Shown here in pieces: positions 14,801 to 28,680 of a stretch of DNA of 64,000 nucleotides. The DNA is taken from the NCBI GenBank assembly GCA_012295275.1, contig CM022671.1, positions 34,774,183-34,838,182 of the forward strand, given 5' to 3'. Origin of the DNA: Chrysomallon squamiferum (lineage: Eukaryota; Mollusca; Gastropoda; Neomphalida; Peltospiridae). The notes beneath the pieces were generated by a model. It saw nothing but the letters and a program-made list of their open reading frames with translations. It ran no database searches and had not been told where the DNA came from. The translations under genes and the position numbers were made by a program. Numbering within the stretch: position 1 is the first letter of the stretch; each line of letters starts with the position of its first letter.

Positions 14801-14907
14801 ATTATTATTATTATTACTACTACTACTACTGCTACTACTACTACTACTACTACTACTACTATTATTAGTAGTAGTAGTAGTAGTATTAGTATTATTATTA
14901 TTATTAT
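14801..14907. repeat. (TTA)n/(CTA)n/(GTA)n triplet array
   Basis: Triplet blocks change from TTA to CTA, then to its near-complement TAG, then back to TTA, so the array could fold back on itself. Confidence 0.95.
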
Positions 14908-15402
14908 CTGGAGTGATTAGCTTATTGAGTTTGTTAATTATCTTCCTTTTTATCCTTTTTCTGGCACAATATTACAACACTGGTTGTCTTTAGAATCCTA
15001 TGTTAATAGACCACTGTATAAATTACTTCGAATTGTTTCTTTCAAAAATTGCTACACGTTAATAATCGCGATTTATGTAGGTTCTCGTGTTAAATGACAG
15101 TGTCCAGTGGTCAGTGTGTGCCAGGTATTTTGTCTGACCCATGCCTGACATGCCAGGTAAACCTGTGTTTGATTAAGTAATAAGCAGAGGTAGACAAAGT
15201 AACATGCGAAACATCACGATTCTCACATTGTTGTCGGCACATCAAAGACATTCGGTGTTTTCTTCTTAATAGACAGAGAGATGTGTATGAAGATATACAT
15301 ACCTACTTAACTTCGTGCATGTATGTATGTACATGTAAATGCAACCCAGCATGTGCGAATCTATTAATACTAAATATTATATGTGTGTTTAATACATGAA
15401 TA

Positions 15403-15673
<271 letters not shown>

Positions 15674-16568
15674 CATGATTATCCGAAGAAGCATACCACA
15701 TAGCTGAAACTATTACATTTTGTCAAGTAATGCAAATCTTCCAATACACAACAGAAAGGACTGACAAAGCTGCTATCATCCACTGTGTATTGGCATTCGT
15801 CCTTGGCTGTCTCTGTTCGTGGCAGAGGAATGCTACGTTAATGTGTTGTTCGGCAACATTTTAATAATTGTGCCTTGGGCGCCATTTCCCCCCAACTCGC
15901 AATAAAAAGCCTTTAATCAAGCCGCTGACATGATGATGTGTTTTACTCAGAAATGCATCAAGACTTATGCCACCTTTTGTTCATTATATAATTAAAGCGA
16001 ATCTGGCCACTTAGCCCATTTTGGTTTTCTTTCTCAAATTTCTTTTTTAATTCTTTTTTTTTTTTTTTTCTTTTTTTTTCCTTTGGTTAGAATTTGTATC
16101 TCGAAAACGATGACTAACTGCGCAAATCTCATTGTTTCTCGGCTTAGAGCACGTGATTAACGAGAAGACAAGTGACAAGTGTTTTTATTGGAAGTCCGCT
16201 GATGTCGCACGCGCCTGAGTGGCAGTCCTCCTATTTAAACCGGACAATGAATGAGATTTCAATGCGCTGCAAGCGAGGGAGCATGCCCGGTAGCCAGTCA
16301 ACATCATGAACCGTCAATTGTGTTGATAGAGAAAAAAAAGTAAAATAGGGTAAAACGACAAGGAAAACATGAGATTCAGGGCTTAAAGAAGACATGCCAG
16401 AACTGGCGATTAGTGCAAACAAAGCGAGATGTTGGGTTTTTCTCTGCGCTGCGTAGAAAGTCGATAAAACGCATTGTACTCAGTTTAGCAGCAATGTGCG
16501 GTTTTCATAGATTATCTGTAAATATTGTATGTACACAAGTGATGATATTATTTAAAATTAGATAGCTC

Positions 16569-16569
<1 letters not shown>

Positions 16570-16634
<65 letters not shown>
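16570..16634. repeat. (GT)n-(CT)n compound microsatellite
   Basis: GT run joined to a CT run. Confidence 0.97.
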
Positions 16635-16636
<2 letters not shown>

Positions 16637-17539
16637 ATTAGTTTTTTTCTCATAAAATTTATTCATTTTTGTTCTCTGACATGAACTATTTTGTTATTCT
16701 TTCGCTATCGTAAAAGTTAAAACAACATTAAATACCTTAATACACATCTATGTATTTAATTAAAAAAAATATTTTAAAAATTAAATAAAACAATTAATAA
16801 TTCAATAAATATTTTAGCACTTCTGTTCGAACACGGATCATTTAAAAAAAAAAAAAAAAAAAAAAATAGTATTCATAAAAATCCCAATAATCAATTAAAC
16901 ATTTAAACCGTGTTTCACTAAAAGTTCAAGCGAAAACGTCATGTGAACGTAACCGACACAGACAAAAACAAAATAAATTTAAAAGAGCATCAACGTTTAT
17001 TTTCACAACACTATTAAGTTTTATTACACGACTTCGCGAACGAAGAAAGTATTGTTTTGCTTTAAAACCCACGCTGCGAACGCCATTACAGAAATCGACG
17101 TCGTTTTGCTTGTCCTGGTTGTGGACGTGGTGTTCTATCGATTTGTCTGTCATCTGAAAATCTCTCTCTTCGCTCTCGCAGGGTGACAACGTCAGTAGAG
17201 AAAAGAAACTTGTGTTTTATGGCCAGCGAGAGAAGTAAAAATTTATGACTCGCCTGCGACAGAAGTGTCTTGTAGCAGCGTCGCCCATCGATTGACAATC
17301 GAGGTTTAATTGCACGTGCTGCGCGCGCCAGGCTGAATTGCGTTGAGAAACCGAACGTTAGGTTTCTTTTCAGACAGACTCGCCGATTGGCTAATTCAAA
17401 TTTGTTAAATTTAGCCGATTTAATACCAATCGATATTTGCCCCACAATGAATTTTTTTTTCTTTTTTTTTTTTTTTTTAAATTGTGTTTGAATTAAAGCG
17501 AGTAATAAATGAATGAGACAAGAATTGCAGAAATATGTT

Positions 17540-17540
<1 letters not shown>

Positions 17541-17574
<34 letters not shown>

Positions 17575-17600
17575 TTATTATTATTATTATTTTATTATTA

Positions 17601-17651
<51 letters not shown>
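17541..17651. repeat. (TTA)n microsatellite
   Basis: TTA triplet array of about 110 bases with two T insertions. Confidence 0.97.
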
Positions 17652-17653
<2 letters not shown>

Positions 17654-19084
17654 AGCAACAACAACATCAACAATAATCTGATTTTGTTTCATTCAAAGTC
17701 AAATATTGAATGGTACTGTCTGAACAATATCCTTTTTAAAGACTGAAGATTTTTAAGTTATACCATTTTATCACCATACTTTATTATTAGCAAACATTGG
17801 GAGCTGAAAACTGAAACAATAATTTGGGCATATACAAAATGGATTTTGGTCATTTGTTGTTATACAGACATAGATTCCAACTATTGAACGGAGTAGACTG
17901 TATGTAAGTAATGAAATTGAAAACTCGTGTTTAGTTTTCTCTTCTAATGTTACAACAGACAAATTAAATCGATGAAGTTTTCATTATTCGTCCCAGGCTA
18001 ATTAATCTAGGACTGTGACTTAGATTGTTTTTCATCTTATACACATTATGTTTCAGTGTGTCCAGTGATACGTGTGTGTGTGTGATGTGGATGAGGGCAA
18101 ACAGACCAGGAGATCATAATCTGCCGGGTTTTAATTGCTTTTTATTCTTCTTTTTCTTATTGTTCTTTTCTTATTCCGTTTTCTTATAGTTTTTTTTACT
18201 TTTTTGTTATTGCCGTTTTGTTTGTTCACGGGTGTGGGTTTTTTTTTTTTTTTTTTTTTTTTTTTTGTGTGTTTGTGTGTGTCTGTTTCTGTCTAACAGT
18301 CTGGTGATTGTTTTTATTTTATTTGTTGTAAGATTTAATTTCAACGACATAAAGAAAAAAATGTTTCAGACTAGTGTATTATTGACATTCGTTATAAATA
18401 TCAAAAACAAATAAAATTCTTATAATATACACAAAACGTATTCAAATACTGATTAATATCACCAGGTTTATATTTTAAAATAGTATTTAGAATACTTAAA
18501 TAATCTAAATATTTTTTTAACGTAAAATAAAGTAAATATTCGATTTAAATAATTGTAGTAATTATACCTTAACCACTGAAGAATAATCAACTTTTCTTAC
18601 ATAATGCGGTGAAATCAAAGTTTTAAATGTTAACACTTATATACTTCTTTTTCTTATTCCTCTTTTTTATTTTTATATTCTTAAGTTAGATGTAAATTTT
18701 CCTACATGAATAAAATATTTCTTTCTCCCGTAAGAAATTAAATAATTAAAATAAGAAGAAGAAATAATGTAAATATTCGTCCATACACTACATTAATACT
18801 CAGGATTTTAACTCACTGTAAACCAGAATTAAGCCTCGGAATTATTTATTTGTGCTAACGATCGAAGAAAGTGTATTCGTGTAATTATTATACGTTCTGA
18901 GCCCGCTTTGATGTTGCTTTATCCCGTTCAGTAAACACGATCTAATTCCGCATTTCTCAATAATATATTTGTGATAATAATTAAGGGACACTTCTGCACA
19001 CAGGTGCAATTTAATCAAATTAAACACGGGTCTTCGTGCGACAACATAATAATCACGGGCTGGTTTCAATACGCAGTCGCGAGG

Positions 19085-19160
19085 TGTTAACGTTCAGTGC
19101 GCATTCCCATGCAGTGGGAGACCGCAAAAAACGCGGTTTGATTCCGCGGTAAATTCCACC
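19085..19160 (+). repeat. Possible tRNA-like fragment
   Basis: CGGTTTGATTCCGCG near 19133 is a B-box with a short flanking stem, after GCAGTGGGAGACCGC. Too diverged to call a tRNA gene. Confidence 0.25.
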
Positions 19161-19189
19161 ACAAGTTCCTTTTTGTGTGACCAGTCTTT

Positions 19190-20180
19190 TCTCTGTGCGT
19201 AGTCTCTGGCGGCTTAATCGATTAGCCCTGCCGTGCCTGTGATGTGTTTGGTGCGTAAGGCCAGCAGACCGCAGACCAGCGAGCTGCTAGCCAAGGTGTG
19301 AGAGGACAAGAACATATCTCCACATTGATCCAGTGAGCAATATGGAAGGGTCAGGCGATAGGAGTATTAAGACCATCACTGATGAATGATTCAAAGTCTC
19401 CCGGGAATCCGAGGCTAGTCAGCGAGCGATTCATCGTTCAGCAGGTAGTTGTTGTCAGTGCATTAAGAGAAAAACTAGCTGTAGCTGGATCGAGTTTCAC
19501 TTTTTATTCAGAAGTATTGTGTGACAGTGGTCGACACGTTCTGACCAGAAGCAGTTTCACTTTTGATTTAGAGGAGTGATGTGTTGTAATGACTTAAGAA
19601 AAACTGTGGACAGTTTGTATTAGAAAGATTCAGAGAGGTTTTTTGTTTATCAGAAAAAGATGTAAATTTGAAAAAATCTTTATAGCTAGATCAATTGTTT
19701 GGTCTGTTGTGAAGAATACTGTAAAGTCAGTGAAAGTTTTAAACACTGGGATGGACAGAATCTATTGCATGACTCGGCCTGTTTCTGAATAAACTCCTTG
19801 TATTATCATACTGATCATCGTATTATAAAACAGAAAGTCTGTTCATTTTCTATTCATCCACAGAAATATCTGAACACGTCTTTTCTCCAAAGTGTTGTAT
19901 CTCTTCTACTCAGCTAAACTGCGCCAAGTCGATGAATTAAGACAAATTTGGACCAATACTTTTTGTCAAGATCTAGAGACTCCTTTCATTCCGAATAATA
20001 CTGAACACACATAAACATTAATCAGAGTATAAAAATTTGATTTGTGACTGGCATCAAGAAAAGGACATTTATCTGCGGAATACAGATACTTTAAACGTGG
20101 AGACGTTAGCTATGAACATGTACAGTGATTCTTACGTACAGTAGATTTTCTGATCGTTTCTTCTCGTCAGTAAATAAAAG
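19190..20180 (+). promoter_or_regulatory. Candidate long untranslated exon or non-coding RNA exon
   Basis: About 1 kb without microsatellites, ending in TAAATAAAAG followed by GTAAGT at 20181, a near-ideal donor. The composition is UTR-like and no convincing frame runs through it. A 60-base local duplication is visible (GTTTCACTTTT at 19494 and again at 19554). It could be an upstream untranslated exon of the gene at 31.7 kb, or a separate non-coding transcript; it could also be a chance donor. Confidence 0.22.
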
Positions 20181-21496
20181 GTAAGTTGTAAAATAAATTG
20201 AAACTCTTAGATCAGGAATTACAATAGATTAAAATCGGTATTGAATATTAGTGTTCAATTTAATTTCATAGAGCATTGATTTATGAAGATATTTTTTTCA
20301 GACCGAATTATAATAGTCTTCAAAAAAAAAAAAAAACTTAGATGAATTGGCTGTACCATTCAAACTGAATTAAGAAATATCAGGAAATTGTATTTGGTAT
20401 CAGAATCTGATCCAGTGGATGTAATAAGTGATAAATATTAAATAAAAGTTTGGTAATTAGTGTTCATCAGTGAAAGAAGGAAACAGAATAATGAAAATAT
20501 AATACTGGTTATAAAAGAATATAAATAAATAAATAAATAGATAGATAGAAATAGAAATAGAAATAGATAGAAATAAATAAATAGATAGAAATAGATAGAT
20601 AACAGATGAAATGAAATGAAAAACAAAAAATGAAATAAAGTTTTTAAAGTATAATAAATTAAATTAAAAAAATAATAATAATAAAACAAAATTAAAATAA
20701 CAGAAGTAGCAAACAAAACTAATACCGCACAGAAACTTTCTTCTACTTCTACTTGAAAACTCTCTCTTGTATCGTGACAGGTTATCGCTACCTGTCATCA
20801 TCTGATAACACAGCTTGACCAGCTCGCGTTGTATCTGGAAATCCTATTCCATTAAAACATCAATAAACATCCCTATCAGCTATTAATACACGATCGTCGA
20901 GCAGAGCTGGGTCTTGTACCGCTCTCTGACACAGCGTACACTGACATTTTCAATTAGCTGCGCTTATTAACCGATCATTCTGCTGTAATTTAGAATCATA
21001 ATACAATTAGATCATCGATGATGGAGTGGACGCTAGGAAGTATGTCCAGAAATCGATATCGTGGTCAAGGAGAGACCGGCACAGTCTTACAGATCAGATC
21101 CCCAAAGGACTCCTTATGTCATGAATCCAATATGGACGATAAAGCGACCGGAAATTGCTTGGGTTCGAGTTCGTGGGGTTTCTTGACTTTTTTTTTTTTT
21201 TTTTTTTTTTTACGTCTTTTTTTTTTTTTTTTTTTTTCTGTTTTTCCCTGTTTCATTGTTTTGTATTTTTCTCTTTTTTTATTTTTTTTTTTTTATTTTT
21301 ATTGTTTCGTATAATGTTATGTGTGGCTGTTGTTGCTTTTGTTTTGTATATTTGCTGTTATTATGTTCTGTGTTTCTTTTTGAAGGCGTCGGGGATTTTT
21401 TTATTGAGTTTTTTTTTATTATTACTGCTCTTATTTTAATTCAAAATATCAAGCGTTAGAGACAAAAATAATAATAAAAGTAACAAACAACAACAA

Positions 21497-21497
<1 letters not shown>

Positions 21498-21550
<53 letters not shown>
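21498..21550. repeat. (TTA)n microsatellite
   Basis: Pure TTA array. Confidence 0.97.
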
Positions 21551-21552
<2 letters not shown>

Positions 21553-22396
21553 TCAAAACCAGAACAACAACAAATCAACTAAATATTAAATTTAAGTTAT
21601 CTGAATACAAAAGTAATAAATATTAACGTGGTATCATATTTTCATCAACGAAGCAAAGTAACCACGTGAAATGAATCATATTTGACTAAACTAATGAGCA
21701 TTTAACGTAAGCTACTTTATTTGCCTAACACGTCGTATTATTAATCCCCGTATGTACGTAAAGCAAATATTATTATCTACAGAGCAAATATTTGTGATGA
21801 TAGAAACTCTAATTTTCTAAGAGGTTCAGAAGTTAAATCATGACGTCAAGTCGCAGAACCGATTCTCCCGAGTCCTGCCAGTGATACATCTCCCAATCCA
21901 ACTACAGGCTCCGCGACTGCTTTGTCAAAGGTAGCATATGTTTCCTAGTCTGTGGTGTAACATATTTAATAGCTCCCTTGGTGTGTCAATTAATAACAGT
22001 CACCGGAGGTGTATAGCAGATGGTTTTAAGTCTAGTTAAGTATCCTCATAACTCAATCAGCCATATGTCTGGCTTACAGGTAACACTATGTAATATCTGT
22101 TGTTAAATAAATGATTATTTATTAGTTCATTGCTAGGTGGGGGGTTTTAATACAGGTTGAGAATCTTTTATACGAAATGGTTGGGACTGGAATGGTTTCG
22201 GATTCTGGACTATGAAGTGATAGCCTGAGTGTCTTGATCAACGTCTAAACACAAAATAATGTTAGTGTACGCAAATTATAGGATATTATTAGTTCTACTG
22301 TTGGGACCTTGGACTTGTATTATCTGTTATTATTATCTTATGTTTTAATTCGTGTATTTACGTTATTCTCTGTGTACACGAACGTGTATCTATTGA

Positions 22397-22398
22397 TG

Positions 22399-22448
<50 letters not shown>

Positions 22449-22466
22449 CATCATCATCATCATCAT
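22397..22466. repeat. (TTA)n-(TCA)n microsatellite
   Basis: TTA array ending in TCA units. Confidence 0.97.
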
Positions 22467-22814
22467 GATCAATGTTATCAAAAAAACACACTATTATTTC
22501 GTTATTTGTGTACGTACTAAAATGACATCAATTTTTTATGTTTCAACATTAATAATAATAATGCATTAATTACGTCACACACAAAATACATAAAAAAATC
22601 TTTTAAAAAAAAAAAAAAAAAAAATAAAAATAATAATTTATTTTTAATGCCAAATTTATGACCTCACAGTGTACTAAAATGTTTTTTTTTTTTTTTTTTC
22701 TTTTCTTTTTTAATTCGTCAGAACACGGTAACAATAATTCTACGTCAGTTATTTAAAATATTCACTCGTTCTCATTTAACGATTGGCTAAACCAATCTAC
22801 CGGAAGCACTAAGC

Positions 22815-22828
22815 CGCCATTAATGGCG
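22815..22828. repeat. Perfect 14-bp palindrome with TTAA core
   Basis: CGCCATTAATGGCG is a perfect palindrome with an ATTAAT core, inside a CpG-containing island (22740-22960). It could be a site for a dimeric homeodomain factor. Confidence 0.5.
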
Positions 22829-23414
22829 ACTGTAATCGGTTTATGCGCCGCCTGATCTATAAATAATTGATTGTTGTGACTGCGAGATAAGAAAATTAAT
22901 TACCTATGTGCAGAAAACTCTGTATATAAACGACTGAAATAGCGGCAAGCGTTCCTCGGGAAAAAAAAAAAATCATTTCTAAAGTTATTGGAATTAATTT
23001 TCTGTATTAAATGAAAATAAATTGATATGGAATTCTGAAAGCGACGTGGAAACTGAGTTTCATTCAATACTGCGCCGGTATTTGTGTAGAAAGTACATTC
23101 CTAAAGATAATCGAAACTATAATGATTTTTCTAGGAAAAAACAACCCCAGAAATGAGTGTATTTTAAATTGCTTTAATGTTGTTAATGGAAAATGTGGGA
23201 AAATGTCAAATGACTGTATATGTATGTATGTTTGCATGTTTGTCTGTTTGTATGTATGTATGTACATATGTATACATGTAGGTATGTTTATATGAATAAA
23301 GGTATCTGTGTATATATGTATGTATACCTGTATGTATATCTGTATATATATGTGTGTGTATGTATATTATGTTCATATTTGCATAAATCTCTCTCACTCT
23401 CCCTATATATATAC

Positions 23415-23452
<38 letters not shown>

Positions 23453-24488
23453 ATACATATACCCACAACCAGAACACTATAAATACATATATTCAGTGAT
23501 ATGGGATGGTATTACTGATGTGTTGTATTACCTACATCTAGTTTCACAGATAATAATATGACAGACTCTAAACCATAATCCTGATTAATAACTATGAGGG
23601 GATAAGGTCTGAAACTGAACGCCAGAGACAGAAAACAAATATTTTTCTCCTTCTTCTCTCTCTGTCTCAGTCTCGTAATTGCCTAGCAACGCGACAAAAC
23701 TGTTTTACTTAAAAAAATATTTGTTCAGATTTTTCTTCAGCTCACGACATAATTAGATTCAAATTCCCCGATGATATCGAAATACAAAGTCCATCTTCAG
23801 TGCCATGTTTATCCCTATAAAGCTCTCTGTGTCAATTAATCACGATTGAAAAGATTTAGCAAGTAACGACACACATCATCTAGAAGCGAATAAATATTAT
23901 ATCTATCAATTTACTATGACATTCGGGAAGCTCGCAAAGTAATCCCTCTTCTTAGCCCGAGCATAAAGAATTACCTTGGTGCTTTGGATGAAATGGAGGG
24001 ATAACAATAGCTACAGAAGATTTTATTACTATTGATCTATAGCCTCCATCTGCGTGAGGTTTGGTAATCAAGGTTTCCGATTATGTCCCTTTGTTGGTTT
24101 GGTTTTTGTAGGAGGAATTGGTACAGGTGTTTCGGTGCATTCTTAAATCTGAGCTTTGATATGTTAATATTACAAATTATTTTCCTTCTAAAAGATCTTT
24201 TTTTCTTTCTTTTTTAATTATTTTTATTCTTTTTTTTTTTTTTTTTTTTTTTTGTTGTTGTTGTAAATCGTCTGTTCGGCTTTCTTGCTTATTTTATACC
24301 TTAATTTTCTTTAATTTCTAATTATCTTTAAATGTTGATGTAGTCTCTTTCAAAAATAAAATCTGGAAAGCTTTTAAATTCAGTACGAAATGGACGGCAC
24401 ACTTTAAAAAAAAAAAAATTAAATTAAAGAAAACTTGCCATCTAGTGTCTTTAACAGGCATAAAAGAGGAGATTTTCAAACCAATATA

Positions 24489-24522
<34 letters not shown>

Positions 24523-24929
24523 ATACCAGTATCGTTTTTAAGAGATAAAAATCATATGAATTTTTATTTTTATTTTATTTTTTTCAAACTCCAATAAGAA
24601 GTGGGCGGTATTCTTTCAGTCTCTAAATGAAGAGACATAAAGCGAAGACAAATGATGCACAAAAGAACTCAGATATGGAATTACAAGCAATCAGCAGAAC
24701 ATTTTACTTGTCTCTCCTTCAACAGCTTCTGGGATTTTTTTTCTAACAACTGCCTGTGTGAGCGTCTCCCACACGCAGATGCATTGATTTTCAGATTTGC
24801 GACGTTGCGATGTTTGCCGCGGTGTTTGCAGTACACCGTCCTGTCCAACTCTCTCACAGTCTAATCGGCTTTGACGAAATCTCACAAGAGGCAATTACAA
24901 GATTCAACACGCAGTGAGAAATTACTCTG

Positions 24930-25010
24930 CTGGCAAAGTTTGCCAAGCCAGTATTATTTCGACCGCTAGGTGTCCCGGGGTCGAATCTTCATATCGAATC
25001 TTACCCGGAA
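24930..25010 (+). repeat. SINE-like fragment with B-box
   Basis: GGGGTCGAATCTTC at about 24976 is B-box-like, and an A-box-like TGGCAAAGTTTGCC lies about 45 bases earlier. A GAAT-rich stretch follows. Confidence 0.3.
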
Positions 25011-25345
25011 TAGATAATCGTGTATGAATAAAAAAATGAATGAAAGGATGAATACAGATAAATGAGTTAATACTGAATAAATTAAAAGAATGAAGGAAGG
25101 AACCTTGACTAATGGAGAAATTAACGAACGAACGAATGGATGAATGATACATCAACATATTTGTATATTAAAGGATATTTTAGGTGTTAAACATGGACTT
25201 TGTAATTATAATTTCACTGACCTTTCTGGATTAGCAGTAAAATATGCTTTATATCCACTTCCCGTAAACAGGTTAAAAAAAAACTTAACAATTATTTTGA
25301 TTGAAACAGGAGAACTGGATGGAACGTGAAAATTTCTGTGATCGT

Positions 25346-25402
25346 AATTTCGAAGATGACGACTTCTTACCTCTAGCGATAGCACTAACCACCGAGCCAT
25401 AT
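25346..25402 (-). repeat. tRNA-derived SINE-like fragment (minus strand)
   Basis: Read on the minus strand, TGGCTCGGTGGTTAG is an excellent A-box; a weak B-box (CTTCGAAATTA) follows about 40 bases on. Old and diverged. Confidence 0.4.
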
Positions 25403-26481
25403 TCCCCTTTTTCAGCATTCCTAAGGGAAAATGATATCATCTGACAAAAAAAAAATAGCGAGAAAAGAAAAAAAAAATATTGCAGAACACGTTTAAAGGC
25501 AATTTTAAAATTTATATCGTGCCAAATTTCATTTTGTAATCACTCTATTTTCAGAAAAAAAATAATTTTACAATTTTCATTTAAATTGGGGGAAAAAAAA
25601 GATCATTGCATTTGCGATATTCACATTATTATTTTTTTCTGTAGTGACTGATGACTTTCGGCGGTGTGATCAAATATTCGATTCTGATAAATATTTTTTT
25701 ACCTCATTCTTTTATTGGTTTTATATTGTTTTTCCAATACAGAGATCGCTGACAATACTAAAAATTTTATTTTGTTTTATTAATATTTCTTAAACCATTT
25801 CTCTTTTAGAAAGTCATTAATTTTCCACTGTAGATATTTGACAATTTAATATACATACTTCTGAAGAGTATTTTCTTCTGCTAGAAGCAAGGAATCTTAT
25901 ATGTATACATTTCTTTGGAAAAGAAACTAAGCATATTATAACTGTCATTGTCACCAGTCTTATACGACTGTCTGTAATATGAAATTTGTTTCAAAATTAG
26001 TATCCGTGGACATCTGTTTGATGACATTTTTAATGTGCAATCGCAGAAGATGAAGAGAGTATTGTGTTCGACATGAAATGCCGAAATGTCTGGAGATGCG
26101 AGATACAGTTTATTCACTATGATTATTTTCAGGTAATTTCGCAGAACGTATTTCTTGTCTCTTCGTGAAAGCCCTAACACGTAATCAGTGCCGTCAGAAG
26201 TGAAAGAAATTCACTCGTGTTGACGTTTTTCTTTTTTGTTTCCTATGAATTCACGCTTTGTAGATACAGAAAATGAACGGTGTTTTACGAATTTAATGAC
26301 ATGAGCGTTACAAATAATCTTAAGTATTGCTTATTTATTTCCGTCTACTTTTCTTTTTATTTTACACAAATGCAGTGCTGTTTTGTTTTCGGGATTTTTT
26401 TTTTTTTTTTTCTTCCTCTCTTCTTTAGCTTCTTTTGCTATTTCTATTTTACTCTTTCTCTCTGTTTATCTCAGTGATTGT

Positions 26482-26484
<3 letters not shown>

Positions 26485-26554
<70 letters not shown>
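26485..26554. repeat. (CT)n microsatellite
   Basis: Pure CT run. Confidence 0.97.
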
Positions 26555-26557
<3 letters not shown>

Positions 26558-28369
26558 ATCTAACTGTCTCTAACATTCACTGAAAAATCTAACTAGTATA
26601 CTGTGTTAATGAGTTTCTCTCGGTTAAATATTAGAAATGTAACTTTTTGTCTGAAACGACAGCTAACCACAGCCTCGAAACAAGATCCCGTCACAGAGGA
26701 AGTCAAATATTGAATTTCAAGAGGGACATTTCAAGTTTTGTTTCTCAGTCATGCTTCTTGGATCTGTCGTGTGACATCGATACTTTCGGTGAGTCATGAT
26801 TTTGGGGTTGTTTGCACAAGGGGGATCTCGTCTGCATGTTGCGACAAGTTGCTATTGTTCAGCGGTATTGACGGACGAGGAGCACCACTGTGGTGGAAAT
26901 AAAGGAACAGAATTGGACAGGCCGAAATAATGGCGGCGAAACAAAACAAAGAATGTCTTAAGGCGAGGTTACGTTTGTAACAAAGTTCTTTTTTGTTCTT
27001 GTTGTTAACAGGACATCCTGAAGACCGTAAAAAGGGAACAAAACCCTTCAGAAATACTGCTGGCAGAAACGAACGAAAACAAACTCCGTGAATACGTCTG
27101 CGTTTGAATAAAGTAAAATCTGAAATCGTACAGTCTCTCTTAAATTAGTTATAATATGGAAATAAATCACGTTTAGAAACAGAAGTAAAAAAGTTAAAGA
27201 AGAAGAAAAATGAATGTCATCTGAAGAAGAAACGATGATTCATCACGTAGGAGATAATGTGAAGTTTCTCCGTGCAGGAAAATACTTTTCTAAAAGAAAA
27301 TGAAAATCATTTTTCGTGTGTGATATTCTGTACAGAAACTCGAAAATACTTTCGATATTTAAAGAGGTACTGAGGAACAATAAACACAGTCACAGTTACA
27401 TCGATTTAAATAACTGCAATGATCTGATTTTCATCAGAATAAGGATTCTGTTGTGTATTCATTTAGATCATGTTTTCATGAAAGAATTGTTCTGTCTTTC
27501 ACAAATTCTGACTTCTCAGAGATTCTGTTATAATGTGACACAGATTAAGAATTCTGGAGAATTTAGTTTTTTACAAAAGTTTATGTCAGTGGTGAAAACA
27601 AAACATTTGGGCTGCCCAGGATACTGTTCAGTACTGATGCTGTTTTAATTAATCTGCATATTGTACATTTCTAATCAGGATATGTAATGATTTAATAATT
27701 GGTCACCTGATTGTAAAAAATTTATTATCTCTTTTTGGATCGTAATTGCCACTTTGTTAAAGGTAGAGTATGCTGATAACTAATTATACATGCATGCACA
27801 GATTTCATAACATTATGCATAGGTGTATGTAAATAAAGAAAAAAAATAGACACCCACACATATATGTATATATGCCTGTGTGTGTGTGTGTCTTGTTGTA
27901 TGTATGTATGTATGTATATATGCATGTGTGTATGTGTGTGTGTGTATATATATGCTTGTATGTGTGTGTGTATGTGTGTGTCTGAGTGTATATGGATGGA
28001 TGGATGGATGTATGTACGTACATATATAGATACACATCCAAGCGTGTATATACGTACAGATACGGCTAGACTATACCTACACACGCACTGTGTAAGATCA
28101 TACATATTTCTTTTTTATCAGTCAACACATATAATATATTTATTTATTTACATGACATCTGAAACAGTATCAACGATTGTAAGATACAAAAGCAGGGAGA
28201 CGGTCCAACAGATGACGTTATCCCAGAACACTGATCCGCTTAGAACCGAGAAGGTTTTATTTTTCACGCTGCCGCTTGTTCGTCCATTCATTTCTTTCCA
28301 CGCCACAAAGAAAATTCAAACACAATATTTCATTTCAACTGGGCAAGTGCTCTGCTCGTGAAGCTTTTC

Positions 28370-28680
28370 AATTTGTTTTAATCGATACGTTTGTTTTCCG
28401 TTAAATGCGCCATGACGGAATAGAAATCCCTCTTTCGTAATCTGTCGTCAAATCGCGTCATACGTCGGGCAGAGCTGACAGCCAATTAAAACGCTTTTGA
28501 TGAAATGGCGAATAATTACGTCATAACCGAGCGTGGGAAGGACGTGTTGGTGAAAGGTCTCGGCTGGCGATTGATAAATGTTTTGTTACTGGATTTCGAT
28601 GCATTTAACAACAAAACATCGTCACGGAAAGAGTTTCGACTCGGTGTCTGTTAATGATCTGAATGAACACGCTAGATGAA
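28370..28680. promoter_or_regulatory. Complex island, candidate regulatory element
   Basis: Balanced composition, several CpGs and the palindrome-like ATTACGTCATAA at 28515-28526, which resembles a CRE/AP-1 type site. Also visible are CCAATTAAAACG and GGCGATTGATAAATG (homeodomain and GATA-like words). It lies 3 kb upstream of the first coding exon. No frame is supported. Confidence 0.25.

Larger units (their letters stand above)
15672..19080. other. Non-coding region with complex islands
   Basis: 15720-16500 is a complex block with balanced composition. 16930-17450 holds a 119-codon frame on the minus strand (17086-17445) with many Arg residues but no recognisable domain; I treat it as chance. 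TTA repeats fill 17541-17651 and poly-T 18239-18266. The remainder to 19080 is AT-rich. Confidence 0.4.

Noticed and set aside
17086-17445. 119-codon minus-strand frame
   Set aside because: No recognisable domain, no splice context, Arg-rich composition typical of chance reading of a CpG-containing island.
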